A stretch of 48,641 bases of DNA from JBGSWE01 sp049292975 (GCA_049292975.1 JBATRZ010000022.1:1-48641), one strand, 5' to 3'. Positions 31,166 through 39,559 are shown, numbered from the stretch's first letter. Notes: generated from the letters alone by a model not told the origin. Program-made: numbers and translations.

Positions 31166-32276
31166 CGGGATGAAAGAGGAAGACAAAACATCCGAACAGC
31201 CGGACGGGAGCCCCGAAGTGAATCCAGCCGCCCAAAAATCAGATAAATCGCCCGAAGAGCTGATGGGCCAGGTTGCTAGTGCCGATGATTCGCTGGAAGC
31301 AGGCCACAAGAAATCATCCGTTGATGAAATGGCCGATGATTCCACCGGTGATACGGCTGTAACTGCAGCCAAGCCCAAACCAAAAGGTCTGAAGGCCATC
31401 CTAGGCAAGTTCAATATTTACCTGATGCTCTTTATTCTTATTCTTGTTATCGGCGGGGCGGCCTTTGTAGTTACCTACTTCATGAACAAGCGCGAACAAG
31501 AAATCCGTCTCACTACTTCTGAACTTACCGAGGAAGATATCGAGCAGCTTAAGACCAGTGATGCTATTGTGGGTGACCCCAAGCAAATCCTGACCATAGA
31601 ATCCAATGCCGTCATCACCGGCAAGGTAGTCATGCGCGACAGCCTGGATGTGGCTGGAGCGCTGAAGATCGGCGGCCCGCTATCTTTGCCCAGTATCCGC
31701 GCTGGCGGCGAAGGTGTGTTTGGCAGCTTGCAGACCAATGATTTCCAGGCCGCAGGCAACGCCGCCATCGGCGGTATCTTAGATATCGTCGGTACTGTCA
31801 GCATGGGCGAGAACCTGACTGTCAAGGGCACGGGTAATTTTGGCGGGCGCGTTGATATCGGCGGAGCTGCCACCATCAACGGCAACCTCAACGTAAACGG
31901 CACCATTTCGGCTACGGGCCTTAACTTTGCCAACCTGTCTATCACGCGTATTAATGTCAGCGGCAGCCAGCCTGGCGTGTCTGCGGGCGGGGCGGCTGGC
32001 AGCGGAGCTACGGCTTCAATCCAGGGTACCGATACAGCCGGTACGGTCACTATTAACACCGGCGGCGGAACGGGTACGGGTATTATGGCAACAGTTAATT
32101 TTACCGGTGCCTTCAATAGCAATAACCCGCATCCGGTACTTACGCCCAACGGGCCAAGCTGCGCCAATGTTTCCTACTACGTCACAAACATCAGCGCCAA
32201 CCAGTTCTCCATTGCTACGGCTACTAACCCGCCAGTGGGCACGGCTTGCCGGTTCAACTACATAGTCATCAATTAG
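31155..32276 (+). CDS. Surface protein with single membrane anchor and beta-helical stalk
   Basis: 373 residues. An acidic cytoplasmic N-terminus of about 90 residues, one membrane helix (IYLMLFILILVIGGAAFVV), then an outer part with short Gly-rich beta repeats (GVFGSLQTNDFQAAGNAAIG, GENLTVKGTGNFGGRVDIGG) like bactofilin or phage tail-fibre stalks. The C-terminal 80 residues form a Cys-containing head (ending GTACRFNYIVIN). GTG 31155 has AAGGAAAGG upstream; ATG 31170 is the alternative. Likely role: adhesion or host contact, inferred from architecture. A structured RNA element follows directly. Confidence 0.7.
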   Translation: MDSDGMKEEDKTSEQPDGSPEVNPAAQKSDKSPEELMGQVASADDSLEAGHKKSSVDEMADDSTGDTAVTAAKPKPKGLKAILGKFNIYLMLFILILVIGGAAFVVTYFMNKREQEIRLTTSELTEEDIEQLKTSDAIVGDPKQILTIESNAVITGKVVMRDSLDVAGALKIGGPLSLPSIRAGGEGVFGSLQTNDFQAAGNAAIGGILDIVGTVSMGENLTVKGTGNFGGRVDIGGAATINGNLNVNGTISATGLNFANLSITRINVSGSQPGVSAGGAAGSGATASIQGTDTAGTVTINTGGGTGTGIMATVNFTGAFNSNNPHPVLTPNGPSCANVSYYVTNISANQFSIATATNPPVGTACRFNYIVIN

Positions 32277-32279
32277 GTT

Positions 32280-32437
32280 AGGAAAACCATTAGCGGCCCC
32301 AGCCCTGGCTAAAGCCTGGGTGGGGACCCTCCGTATAGGTTTTCCTGAGAGCGCGGGCAAATCAACAGATTTGTCCGGCGGACCTTTCCAAAAAATCTGA
32401 TACAAATGAAACAGAGCAAAGCCCCGATTTCATTTGT
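32280..32437 (+). ncRNA. Repeated structured RNA element, copy 3
   Basis: It begins 4 nt after the stop. P1: AGGAAAACC (32280-32288) with GGTTTTCCT (32338-32346). P2: CCCCA-bulged G-CCC-t-GGC (32297-32309) with GCC-t-GGG-TGGGG (32314-32325). P3: CGGGCAAATC with GATTTGTCCG near 32353-32378. Then CCTTTCCAAAAAATCTGATAC and the stem ACAAATGAAA (32402-32411) with TTTCATTTGT (32428-32437). Confidence 0.7.
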
Positions 32438-32549
32438 AAGTAATTAAGCGGCCTTATGGCCGCATCCATGGTCTTTTGGGCGCATTCCGCCACAAAACCG
32501 ATGAAACGAGCCGGAAACGTTCCGAATCCAGCAGCAAAGTAGGGACTTG

Positions 32550-32615
32550 GTTCTTCGCCCGAAGAACTTAAGCAGTTCGGTTCCTTATCTAAGGAACAAA
32601 ATACTTATGTATAAT
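32550..32615 (+). promoter_or_regulatory. Promoter of the 32622 gene with two 18-bp dyads
   Basis: GTTCTTCGCCCGAAGAAC (32550-32567) and GTTCCTTATCTAAGGAAC (32580-32597) are both perfect palindromes with 8-bp arms. The second is centred 33-34 nt before the start codon and differs from the metG dyad only by one compensated base pair. TATAAT (32610-32615) ends 6 nt before ATG 32622. No -35 consensus exists. Upstream (32467-32490) lies a sequence also found before metG. Confidence 0.65.
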
Positions 32616-32621
32616 AGTCTC

Positions 32622-33353
32622 ATGCGATCTCGCCTTATGCGCGCAGGGCTCACCCTTGCTCTAGCTGTATTAGCCATGCCTGCGCTTGCGCATGCCCAGT
32701 ACAATTCGCCCAATTATGAAATGGAGGAGATATTTATCGGTACGGGTGGCGACCTGGATTCTTGTGGCACGGCCTACTGTGCCGACCAGATAGTGGGCGG
32801 TACTGCGGTGGGTGATGTAAACAGTGCTAACTTCCGCGCCCAAGGCGGCTTTGGTACGCCTGGCGAGCCGACGCTTGCCATGAGCGTGTCTAACACATCC
32901 ATCAACTTAGGCGTGCTAACTACTTCGACCACGGCGGCAGCCAGCTCTAACTTCAGCGTTAGCAACTACCTGAGCAACGGCTATGTTGTGAGGGTATATG
33001 GCGACCCGCCCACGAATGCAAGCGGCAACACGCCCTTGACGGCCCTGGCATCACCTACGGCCTCTGTCATTGGAAACGAGCAATTCGGTATCAACCTGGT
33101 AGCTAACACCACGCCGGGTATCGGTGCCAACCCCAGCCAAGCACCAGACACCACCTTCTCGTTCGGTCAGGCAGCAACAGGGTATGACAGCGCCGATACC
33201 TATAAGTATGTAGATGGCGATGTTATCGCGCTCAGCACAGAGGAAACCGGCCAGACAGACTACACCATGTCGATCATAGCCAACATTTCTACGCTGACGG
33301 CGGGCGGCGAATACCGCACCACACTCGTTGTCCAAGCAATCGCCACATTCTAA
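32622..33353 (+). CDS. Secreted surface protein, family A (243 aa)
   Basis: 243 residues with a signal peptide (LTLALAVLAMPALAHA). The mature protein is Thr/Ser/Asn-rich and beta-structured; it includes GTAYCADQIVGGTAVGDVNS and ends with EQFGINLVANTTPG, IIANISTLTAGGEYRTTLVV and a final Phe (IATF). This C-terminal layout is shared with the genes at 35010 and 36234. It has no anchor of its own, so it may be held by another surface protein such as that at 37348. Leaderless start at ATG 32622. Confidence 0.75.
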   Translation: MRSRLMRAGLTLALAVLAMPALAHAQYNSPNYEMEEIFIGTGGDLDSCGTAYCADQIVGGTAVGDVNSANFRAQGGFGTPGEPTLAMSVSNTSINLGVLTTSTTAAASSNFSVSNYLSNGYVVRVYGDPPTNASGNTPLTALASPTASVIGNEQFGINLVANTTPGIGANPSQAPDTTFSFGQAATGYDSADTYKYVDGDVIALSTEETGQTDYTMSIIANISTLTAGGEYRTTLVVQAIATF

Positions 33354-33397
33354 AGACCCATATTACGCACGGGCTTTTCTTTCAAGTAAGTAGATGC

Positions 33398-34738
33398 CTA
33401 AATATTGCAAGCAGGCACGCCGGTCTCGGAACGAAAAACATCGTCGCGGTTGTTAGTGTCACCACTAACAAGACCCGTATCCCTACTGGTGTATAGTATG
33501 TACCTCCCGTCCAAGGTCATCGTAGGGGTGACACTCCATATGCTTGCTTCGGTTGAAGAATTTCTCATTGACACCCTTTCGGTTGTAGCTCCTACCCTGT
33601 CTCTTAAGAACACGTCTTCTGTAGAGTTAGTATCTCCTGCAACTAGGTCAGTTGCATTACTCTGAAAAGCTAGGTAACTCCCGTCTGAACTTATAGTGGG
33701 GTAATAGGAGTCATCATTTGCTTCTGAGCCATTATTTCTTAACGATGCAATACTAACGGATTGTGCATAGTTGTTGTATACGAAAACATTTCTTTTATTG
33801 TTTGAAAGGTTTGGGCTAACCAAGTTTGTGGCGGTTGATACGAAAGCAACATTGCTACCGTCGCATGAAACGTCTGTCCACAGATGAAAGGAGGAGCTTG
33901 CATTGCCGCCGATAGTAATATTCTTCAGGTTATCTCCACCTACTCTGTTAAGTATGAAGGTATCTGTATAACCGTTTGTGTCGCCTGAAACCAAGTTTGT
34001 TGCAGCTGAGTTAAACGCAATAATAGAGCCCTCGCAGCTAATAGACACATCCTTGCTATACCCATTACCTAATGTACCCCCAGAAGTTTTTGTCAGAAGT
34101 GTAGTTGTACCGAGCATTCGATCTCTGACAAAAACATCAGACGTACTATTTGTATCGCCACTGACTAAGTTGCTTGCAGTAGTTGAAAAAACTATATAGC
34201 GCCCGTCGCCACTTATGTCAAAATCATCATTTATATTCATGTATGCTTGACTTGTCCTGACGGACACCAGCTCAGTAGTAGTGTTCACCAAATCTCTAAC
34301 ATATAAGTCATTTGCCGTCGTGTCCGAACCATCTATGCTTTCCGTTGTAGTGAAGGCAACGAATCTTCCATCAGCACTGATTTTAGAGAAAATGGCTCCA
34401 TCAGAAGTACTCTGTGCGCCATTAGAATAAACATTTACTCTAGAAATACTACCTGTGACCTTATCCTTTACAAATATGTCTGGGAAGCCGTTTGTATCAC
34501 CAGAAACCAGGTTAGTTGCAGTTGAGGAGAACGTTGTATACCTCCCGTCTTTACTGACTGAAATTGAACCAGCTTCGTATGAACTAGCGTCGTTTGCTTG
34601 GTTGCCCGATGCATCTAAACTAACCTTAGAATTATTGTAAGGAACGGTCGCAGATACCATAGGACCAATATTTATTAATGTTACAAATAAGACAGAAACT
34701 GAAACCAAACTAAAAATTTGTTTTAAAAGCTCTTTCAT
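33398..34738 (-). CDS. Secreted TolB/PD40-like beta-propeller protein
   Basis: 446 residues with a signal peptide (QIFSLVSVSVLFVTLINIG). Six to seven repeats follow, each with a D-G-R-Y-I-x-F-x-S-x-A-T-N-L-V-S-G-D-T-N core and a DVFVRDR strand, for example SGDGRYIVFSTTASNLVSGD. This is the WD40-like PD40 propeller. Similar secreted propellers bind polysaccharide or protein partners. ATG 34738 has TGGAGAAG 5 nt upstream. The gene is on the minus strand among plus-strand genes and is much richer in AT (about 42 percent GC by eye) than neighbours, so it may have been acquired recently. Confidence 0.8.
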   Translation of the reverse strand: MKELLKQIFSLVSVSVLFVTLINIGPMVSATVPYNNSKVSLDASGNQANDASSYEAGSISVSKDGRYTTFSSTATNLVSGDTNGFPDIFVKDKVTGSISRVNVYSNGAQSTSDGAIFSKISADGRFVAFTTTESIDGSDTTANDLYVRDLVNTTTELVSVRTSQAYMNINDDFDISGDGRYIVFSTTASNLVSGDTNSTSDVFVRDRMLGTTTLLTKTSGGTLGNGYSKDVSISCEGSIIAFNSAATNLVSGDTNGYTDTFILNRVGGDNLKNITIGGNASSSFHLWTDVSCDGSNVAFVSTATNLVSPNLSNNKRNVFVYNNYAQSVSIASLRNNGSEANDDSYYPTISSDGSYLAFQSNATDLVAGDTNSTEDVFLRDRVGATTERVSMRNSSTEASIWSVTPTMTLDGRYILYTSRDTGLVSGDTNNRDDVFRSETGVPACNI

Positions 34739-34839
34739 AAACTTCTCCACTTAGAGTTTATATAAATAGTATTGGCCTCCCACGCCGTTTACATTAATAG
34801 TGTAGCTTGGTGCTACAGAAGATGGTCAATAGGTTTGCG

Positions 34840-34855
34840 CGTGATAATTATCACG
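34840..34855. promoter_or_regulatory. Perfect 16-bp dyad CGTGATAATTATCACG
   Basis: Operator-like palindrome in the divergent gap between the beta-propeller gene and the surface gene at 35010. Its half-sites GTGAT/ATCAC with a 4-bp spacer equal those of the dyad at the tatD promoter (20800). A TGTAGC-ttggt-GCTACA hairpin lies next to it (34801-34817). Confidence 0.5.
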
Positions 34856-34934
34856 GAAATTTGGAGTTATTTTTGAAATGATACGTAGCAATTTTGCAGA
34901 ACACGCGGTTGTGGATAAGTCGTCAATATTTTTC

Positions 34935-34963
34935 TTGCACAGACACAAGGAGTTTGCTAGAGT
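34935..34963 (+). promoter_or_regulatory. Promoter of the 35010 surface gene
   Basis: TTGCAC (34935-34940) and TAGAGT (34958-34963) with a 17-bp spacer, followed by a leader of about 40 nt that contains AAAGGAG. It is of the ordinary leadered type. Confidence 0.55.
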
Positions 34964-35009
34964 AGCATCAGTAATAACTAAACAAAAAATAAAACAAAGG
35001 AGAAAATGC

Positions 35010-36218
35010 ATGAGTGATTATGCAATTTCGCTGAAGCGCACAAGTTTGCTCTTAGCAGCCCTGGCCTTTACGGCGGCGTTGCTATTTAGCAACTTAGGCA
35101 TTTTCGGTTTGCAAAAAGTTGATGCAGCAAACATAACGGTTCGCAGTGTTACCATGTCCAGCCCATTGGTAGGTAGCAGTACCGCTGGCGTGGCAAACAG
35201 TGAAACAAACGGTGCGGATGTAACCCATTCCTTCACTTTCGATCCGGCTACTTCGGGTCTCGTTAGGGCTATCGAGTTTGAGTATTGTACTGCTGCGGCT
35301 GGTGCATGTACTGGCCCGACAGGCCTAGACGTAGATACTACACCCGCCATTTTGGCACAGACGAACGAGGGTGTTCCGTTTTCTAACCTGTATTCATTGA
35401 GCGTAGGCTTAAGTTCAAATAACGTAGCTACATTTACCAACGCTACGGGCAACAGCTTAACTGCTGGTTCGGGTGGTACTATAGTGTTTAACTTTGACGA
35501 TGTGACCAACCCCACCTCTGCCGGTACGTTCTTCGTAAGAATAACCACATTCTCAGATGCAACAGCCACGGTCGCCGTAGATGACGGTATCGTGGCCGGC
35601 TCTATCACAACGGGTATCGCTATCACTACCAAGGTCTCAGAGACCCTCGGCTTCTCTACTACCGCTGATGATGCTGGTGACCCAGCCGAAACAGCTGCCT
35701 GCGTGCCGCTGACCGGCTCTGGCGCATTAGCAATCGGCGATGCTAACAACACCCTGAGCATAGCTACCACATACGATGAATTCTCGGCCTTCCGCCTGTA
35801 TACCAATGCTGGTAATGGTGCAGTTGTATCGTATCGCGGCAGCACCCTTACCAAAGCGCCTCTAGCGGACGATATTACCGCTATCGGCGCCGCTGCGGTG
35901 TCCAGTGCACCTGGCACGGAGCAATTTGGCCTGGCAGTTGATCCAAACGGCGGCATCTTTACGGATGACACTGGCGGGTTCGGTGGTGCCAACCAGCTAG
36001 CTTTGGTAGCAGCCTATAACGACGGTGATGGTACGATAACCTCTGGCGGCACAGCATCCTTCGCCTTCGTTGCCAACGCGCTTACGACCATCGCAAGCTC
36101 GACGGCGCCAATCAGCTGTGACACCGGCGCAATACGTTACATAGCTAACATCTCGCCCCTCACCGCTGCTGGTACCTATACCACAACGGTCGTGTACTAC
36201 GGCGTTCCAACGTTCTAA
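35010..36218 (+). CDS. Secreted surface protein, family A (402 aa)
   Basis: 402 residues with a signal peptide (SLLLAALAFTAALLFSNLG, processing near VDAANI). The mature part is Thr/Ala/Gly-rich beta structure with few charges and two Cys pairs (EYCTAAAGACTG, ISCDTGAIRY). The C-terminus has EQFGLAVDPNGG, YIANISPLTAAGTYTTTVVY and a final VPTF, as in the 32622 and 36234 proteins. AAAGGAG lies 7 nt before ATG 35010; the frame is open farther upstream but without start signals. Confidence 0.8.
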   Translation: MSDYAISLKRTSLLLAALAFTAALLFSNLGIFGLQKVDAANITVRSVTMSSPLVGSSTAGVANSETNGADVTHSFTFDPATSGLVRAIEFEYCTAAAGACTGPTGLDVDTTPAILAQTNEGVPFSNLYSLSVGLSSNNVATFTNATGNSLTAGSGGTIVFNFDDVTNPTSAGTFFVRITTFSDATATVAVDDGIVAGSITTGIAITTKVSETLGFSTTADDAGDPAETAACVPLTGSGALAIGDANNTLSIATTYDEFSAFRLYTNAGNGAVVSYRGSTLTKAPLADDITAIGAAAVSSAPGTEQFGLAVDPNGGIFTDDTGGFGGANQLALVAAYNDGDGTITSGGTASFAFVANALTTIASSTAPISCDTGAIRYIANISPLTAAGTYTTTVVYYGVPTF

Positions 36219-36233
36219 TGCTAAAATAAGACA

Positions 36234-37298
36234 ATGACTATCAACCGGCCTGTATCGAACATAGCTTCTGCAACAGGCCGGTTTTTATTTGGCCTGTTGG
36301 CTGTCTTGATAGTATTTGCCGCTGCTGCGCCTATCATTCATGCGGCAGACTATCCGAGGCCAGCCAACAGAAGCTTGAACATAGGCGATACTACGCCGGG
36401 TGCTACCACCAGCTACACGTTTAGCTGGCAGTTGCCTTCGGGCGGCACCGTCGGCTCCATCAGGCTGTTGATGTGCGATAATGCTTTCATAGACGATCCG
36501 TGTGTTAATCCTGGCGGTGACATGTCGGCGGCTGCATTGGCCAGCCAGACGGGTGTAACTGGGTTCAGCATCCTGAGTCAGACCACCGACGTGGTGTTGC
36601 TGAGCAGATCGCCGTCTGGTGCAGGCACCGGCCAGTCTGCCTATGTGCTGAACAATGTAGTTAATCCTGTAGGCTTGCAGGAACGGTTCTTTGTACGTGT
36701 GCAGATATATCCAAGTGCAGACGGCACGGGCAGCTATAGCTACGGGGGTAGTGTAGCCAGCGCTACGGCCGAACCCATCGTTATCAGTACCGAAGTCCCG
36801 CCAATCTTGTTCTTCTGTGCGGCGCTGACCATCGACGAGTGGTGCCAGAATGTGAACGGCAGCTTCATAGACTATGGCGACCTATCGCCGGTAGTAGAGG
36901 ACGCCTCTATCTCGCAGTTTGGTGTGGCTACCAACGCCACCGGCGGTTACGTCGTTACTATCAATGGCAACACGATGACCGCTGGCACCCGTTCTATTGC
37001 CGCGCTGGCTACACCCACCGCCAATACGCCGGGCGTGCCGCAGTTTGGCCTGAACCTGCGCGCCAACACCAGCCCTGCCAACGGCCAGGATCCATATGGC
37101 TCTGGCATCGGCACGGTATCGTCCGGCTACAACACCCCTGATTTGTATAAGTTTGCCGACGGCGACATGGTTGCCTCGGCGGTAACCGGCAGCTTATTCA
37201 ACACCTACACCGTAACTTACATAGTAAATGTCCCGCCGGATCAGCCGAGTGGCGTGTATAACACAACGATTGCCTATATTTGTACAGCAGCGTTTTGA
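36234..37298 (+). CDS. Secreted surface protein, family A (354 aa)
   Basis: 354 residues with a signal peptide (FLFGLLAVLIVFAAAAPIIH, processing near HAADY). It shares the family C-terminus: PQFGLNLRANTSPANGQDPY, YIVNVPPDQPSGVYNTTIAY and a final TAAF. Several paired Cys (LMCDNAFIDDPCVNPG, FFCAALTIDEWCQN) suggest disulfides outside the cell. TAAAAT (36222-36227) ends 6 nt before ATG 36234, so it has its own leaderless promoter only 15 bp after the previous stop. Confidence 0.8.
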   Translation: MTINRPVSNIASATGRFLFGLLAVLIVFAAAAPIIHAADYPRPANRSLNIGDTTPGATTSYTFSWQLPSGGTVGSIRLLMCDNAFIDDPCVNPGGDMSAAALASQTGVTGFSILSQTTDVVLLSRSPSGAGTGQSAYVLNNVVNPVGLQERFFVRVQIYPSADGTGSYSYGGSVASATAEPIVISTEVPPILFFCAALTIDEWCQNVNGSFIDYGDLSPVVEDASISQFGVATNATGGYVVTINGNTMTAGTRSIAALATPTANTPGVPQFGLNLRANTSPANGQDPYGSGIGTVSSGYNTPDLYKFADGDMVASAVTGSLFNTYTVTYIVNVPPDQPSGVYNTTIAYICTAAF

Positions 37299-37347
37299 TG
37301 GTACACTAAGCGTAAACGGTAAGTTTCATTATCAAAAAGGGGAGACT

Positions 37348-38400
37348 ATGAAAAGATTAGCAAGGTTGTTCGCAGTATTCGCGGTGCTAAGCGGCCTATT
37401 GGTATCACAGCTGGGCCAGCTAAGTGCGCAATCAAACGCACTTGTTATAACACCGCGCAAGGACTACCAGCTAAAGCCTGGCGAATCAGTCTCGGACCAG
37501 CTGACCATTACCAACCAGGATACCGAGCAGCCCTTGCAGCTTGCCCTCAGGGTCGTAGACTTTACGTCACAGGACGAGACAGGCACACCGCAGCTATTGA
37601 TAGAGGAAGGCGCAAGTCCGACCGCATGGTCGCTACGCGAGTTTATAGAGATGCCAGAGCAGGTGACGGTGAATGCAGGCGCCTCAGTGAACGTGCCAAT
37701 CCGCATAAGCGTACCCGAAGGTACTGGCGCGGGCAGTTACTATAGCGCCATCGAGTATTCGTCCGTAACCGACGCCGAAGAAAACCGTCTTAACATTTCC
37801 GCATCTAGCGTAACGCTGATGTTCGTCAAGGTACCTGGTGTTGCCAAGCAGCAGCTTACCTTTGAACAATTCGGTGCATTCGTACCCGATAGTAATGGTA
37901 CGGGCGGCAGCTTCGCCGGCTTGTTCTTTAGCTCACGTCCAAAGGTAATGGCATATCGCTTAACCAATGACGGTAACGTTGCCGAACAGCCGAACGGCAG
38001 CATTGTCATCAGGAACTTTACGGGCAAAGAAGTTTACACCATTGGCGATGCAAATCCGAAGGATCAGCTTGCGCTGCGCGGCCAGACCCGCCGTTTTGAG
38101 GCTTGTATAAAGCCCGAGAATGTAGAACAACAAGGTGCCAATAACACGCAGATAAACACAGTAGTCTGTGGTGATACCAATTTTGCGCCGGGCCGCTACA
38201 CGGCAGAACTATCCGTGCTGTACGGCGAAAACGGCAACGAGACCCGCGAGATAACGGCCAAAGCCAGCTTCTGGTACCTGCCGTGGTGGTTTGTGGGCTT
38301 GATGGTGGCGGCTATTGCCATCGTGGTTACTATTGTTGTGCTGATTGTGCGCAAGGTGCGGGATCTGGGTACACGCAAGACCCGCAAGCACCGCCGCTAA
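37348..38400 (+). CDS. WxL-interacting-type (DUF916-like) membrane-anchored surface protein
   Basis: 350 residues: signal peptide (LFAVFAVLSGLLVSQLG), then an Ig-like domain starting ALVITPRKDYQLKPGESVSD and LTITNQDTEQPLQLALRVVD, a second domain with GTGAGSYYSAIEYSSV, and a C-terminal membrane helix (FVGLMVAAIAIVVTIVVLIV) with a basic RKTRKHRR tail. This is the layout of DUF916 proteins, which in Gram-positives bind WxL surface proteins and peptidoglycan. The neighbouring family A proteins may be its partners. ATG 37348 has GGGGAG 4 nt upstream; an ORF from 37228 overlaps the previous gene and is not preferred. Confidence 0.78.
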   Translation: MKRLARLFAVFAVLSGLLVSQLGQLSAQSNALVITPRKDYQLKPGESVSDQLTITNQDTEQPLQLALRVVDFTSQDETGTPQLLIEEGASPTAWSLREFIEMPEQVTVNAGASVNVPIRISVPEGTGAGSYYSAIEYSSVTDAEENRLNISASSVTLMFVKVPGVAKQQLTFEQFGAFVPDSNGTGGSFAGLFFSSRPKVMAYRLTNDGNVAEQPNGSIVIRNFTGKEVYTIGDANPKDQLALRGQTRRFEACIKPENVEQQGANNTQINTVVCGDTNFAPGRYTAELSVLYGENGNETREITAKASFWYLPWWFVGLMVAAIAIVVTIVVLIVRKVRDLGTRKTRKHRR

Positions 38401-38570
38401 CCTGATATGCTGCGCCAGCCAGCCAGCAAAACGGCAAAGCCGTCTTTGCGGGCTGGCTTCTTGGCTATTTCCGGCTTGAGTCTTTGCGAGTCGCAGTCAC
38501 CGTACCTCAGTACGGCTCCTTTGCGATTCGCAGCCTCGCACCGGAACTAGCTCAAGCGCAGCATATCAGG
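38401..38570. repeat. Nested palindrome, D-type repeat
   Basis: CCTGATATGCTGCGC (38401-38415) pairs exactly with 38556-38570. Inside are GCCAGCC/GGCTGGC, ACGGC-aaa-GCCGT and CCGTACCTCAGTACGG, plus a direct repeat CTTTGCGA-TCGCAG. TCTTGGCTATTTCC and GAACTAGCTCAAG recur in the same order in the element at 41527, so these two are copies of one family. It starts at the base after the stop of the DUF916-like gene. Confidence 0.8.
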
Positions 38571-38644
38571 CCATCGCCCTTAATTGAGCAGAATTAGCGC
38601 ACTACACCCTGGATAGCCCTTATGGTAAGATGTGTGTAAACATT

Positions 38645-39559
38645 ATGTACAAACTAAAAAGACCAATAGCAGCAGTACTAACAGCGGTATTCTTGCCGCT
38701 GTTAGCTGCATTGCCGGCCACAGCCCAGCAGTCGCGGCCGCAGCAGAATCCTAGTGCCGACGGCATCGGTATGCAGGGCCGCCTGCAGCAGCCGCCGCCA
38801 GGCGATGCGCCGACAATCTCGCTGCCCTCAAACGGCCAGGTCTTTGAGGAGCTGCCCATCACCATCACAGGTCTGTGTACCGACACGCTGCTGGTGCGCG
38901 TGTTCAAAAATAGCGTCTTTGCGGGTTCGGCTATCTGTGACGGCGGCAGCTACTCTATCCAAACAGATCTGTTCCCTGGCAATAACGAATTGAGCGCCCG
39001 CCAATATGATGACCTAGACCAGGCCAGCCCCGAATCCAACAAAGTGACCGTAAGCTACCCGATAGACGTGCCGCTGATACCTGGCTCACCCGATGATGTC
39101 GCCCAGCGCATTACCCTCACAACAACCTTTGCCCGCCGCGGTGCCGACCCCGGCCAGGATATGACCTGGCCCCTAACTCTTAGCGGCGGCCGCGGGCCGT
39201 ACGCCCTGAAGGTAGAGTGGGGCGACAGCAAAGAAGACCTGCTGACCCAGAATACTCCAGGCACTTTTGATATCAAGCATGCGTATGAGCGCCCCGGCGT
39301 TTATAAGATCATCGTCAAGGCTACCGATGCCGACGGCGAGAGCGCCTTCATGCAGGTAGTGGGCATTGGCAACGGCTCCATCTCTACCGCCGGCGCCGAG
39401 GAAGACGGCGGCACGGCCGTAACCCGCACCCGCGTATTGTGGCAGCCAGCACTCATCATGTTCCCGCTAATCATCAGCTCGTTCTGGCTAGGCAAACGCT
39501 ACCAGCTCAAACGCGTTCGCTACCGCATGAAAAACCGCATCATCCCCATAGACAAATAA
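38645..39559 (+). CDS. Surface protein with PKD-like domain and C-terminal anchor
   Basis: About 304 residues: signal peptide (AAVLTAVFLPLLAALPATAQ), a Pro/Gln-rich linker, an Ig-like part (ISLPSNGQVFEELPITITGL), a PKD-like domain (LTLSGGRGPYALKVEWGDS to AYERPGVYKIIVKATDADGE), and a final membrane helix (ALIMFPLIISSFWLG) with a basic tail KRYQLKRVRYRMKNR. It closes the surface-protein cluster. ATG 38630, five codons upstream, is an alternative start; the promoter is not clear. Confidence 0.75.
   Translation: MYKLKRPIAAVLTAVFLPLLAALPATAQQSRPQQNPSADGIGMQGRLQQPPPGDAPTISLPSNGQVFEELPITITGLCTDTLLVRVFKNSVFAGSAICDGGSYSIQTDLFPGNNELSARQYDDLDQASPESNKVTVSYPIDVPLIPGSPDDVAQRITLTTTFARRGADPGQDMTWPLTLSGGRGPYALKVEWGDSKEDLLTQNTPGTFDIKHAYERPGVYKIIVKATDADGESAFMQVVGIGNGSISTAGAEEDGGTAVTRTRVLWQPALIMFPLIISSFWLGKRYQLKRVRYRMKNRIIPIDK

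Noticed and set aside
35018..35992. 324-codon minus-strand ORF opposite a surface gene
   Set aside because: It is a shadow of the Thr/Ala-rich coding strand; the plus frame has a signal peptide, a promoter and a Shine-Dalgarno.
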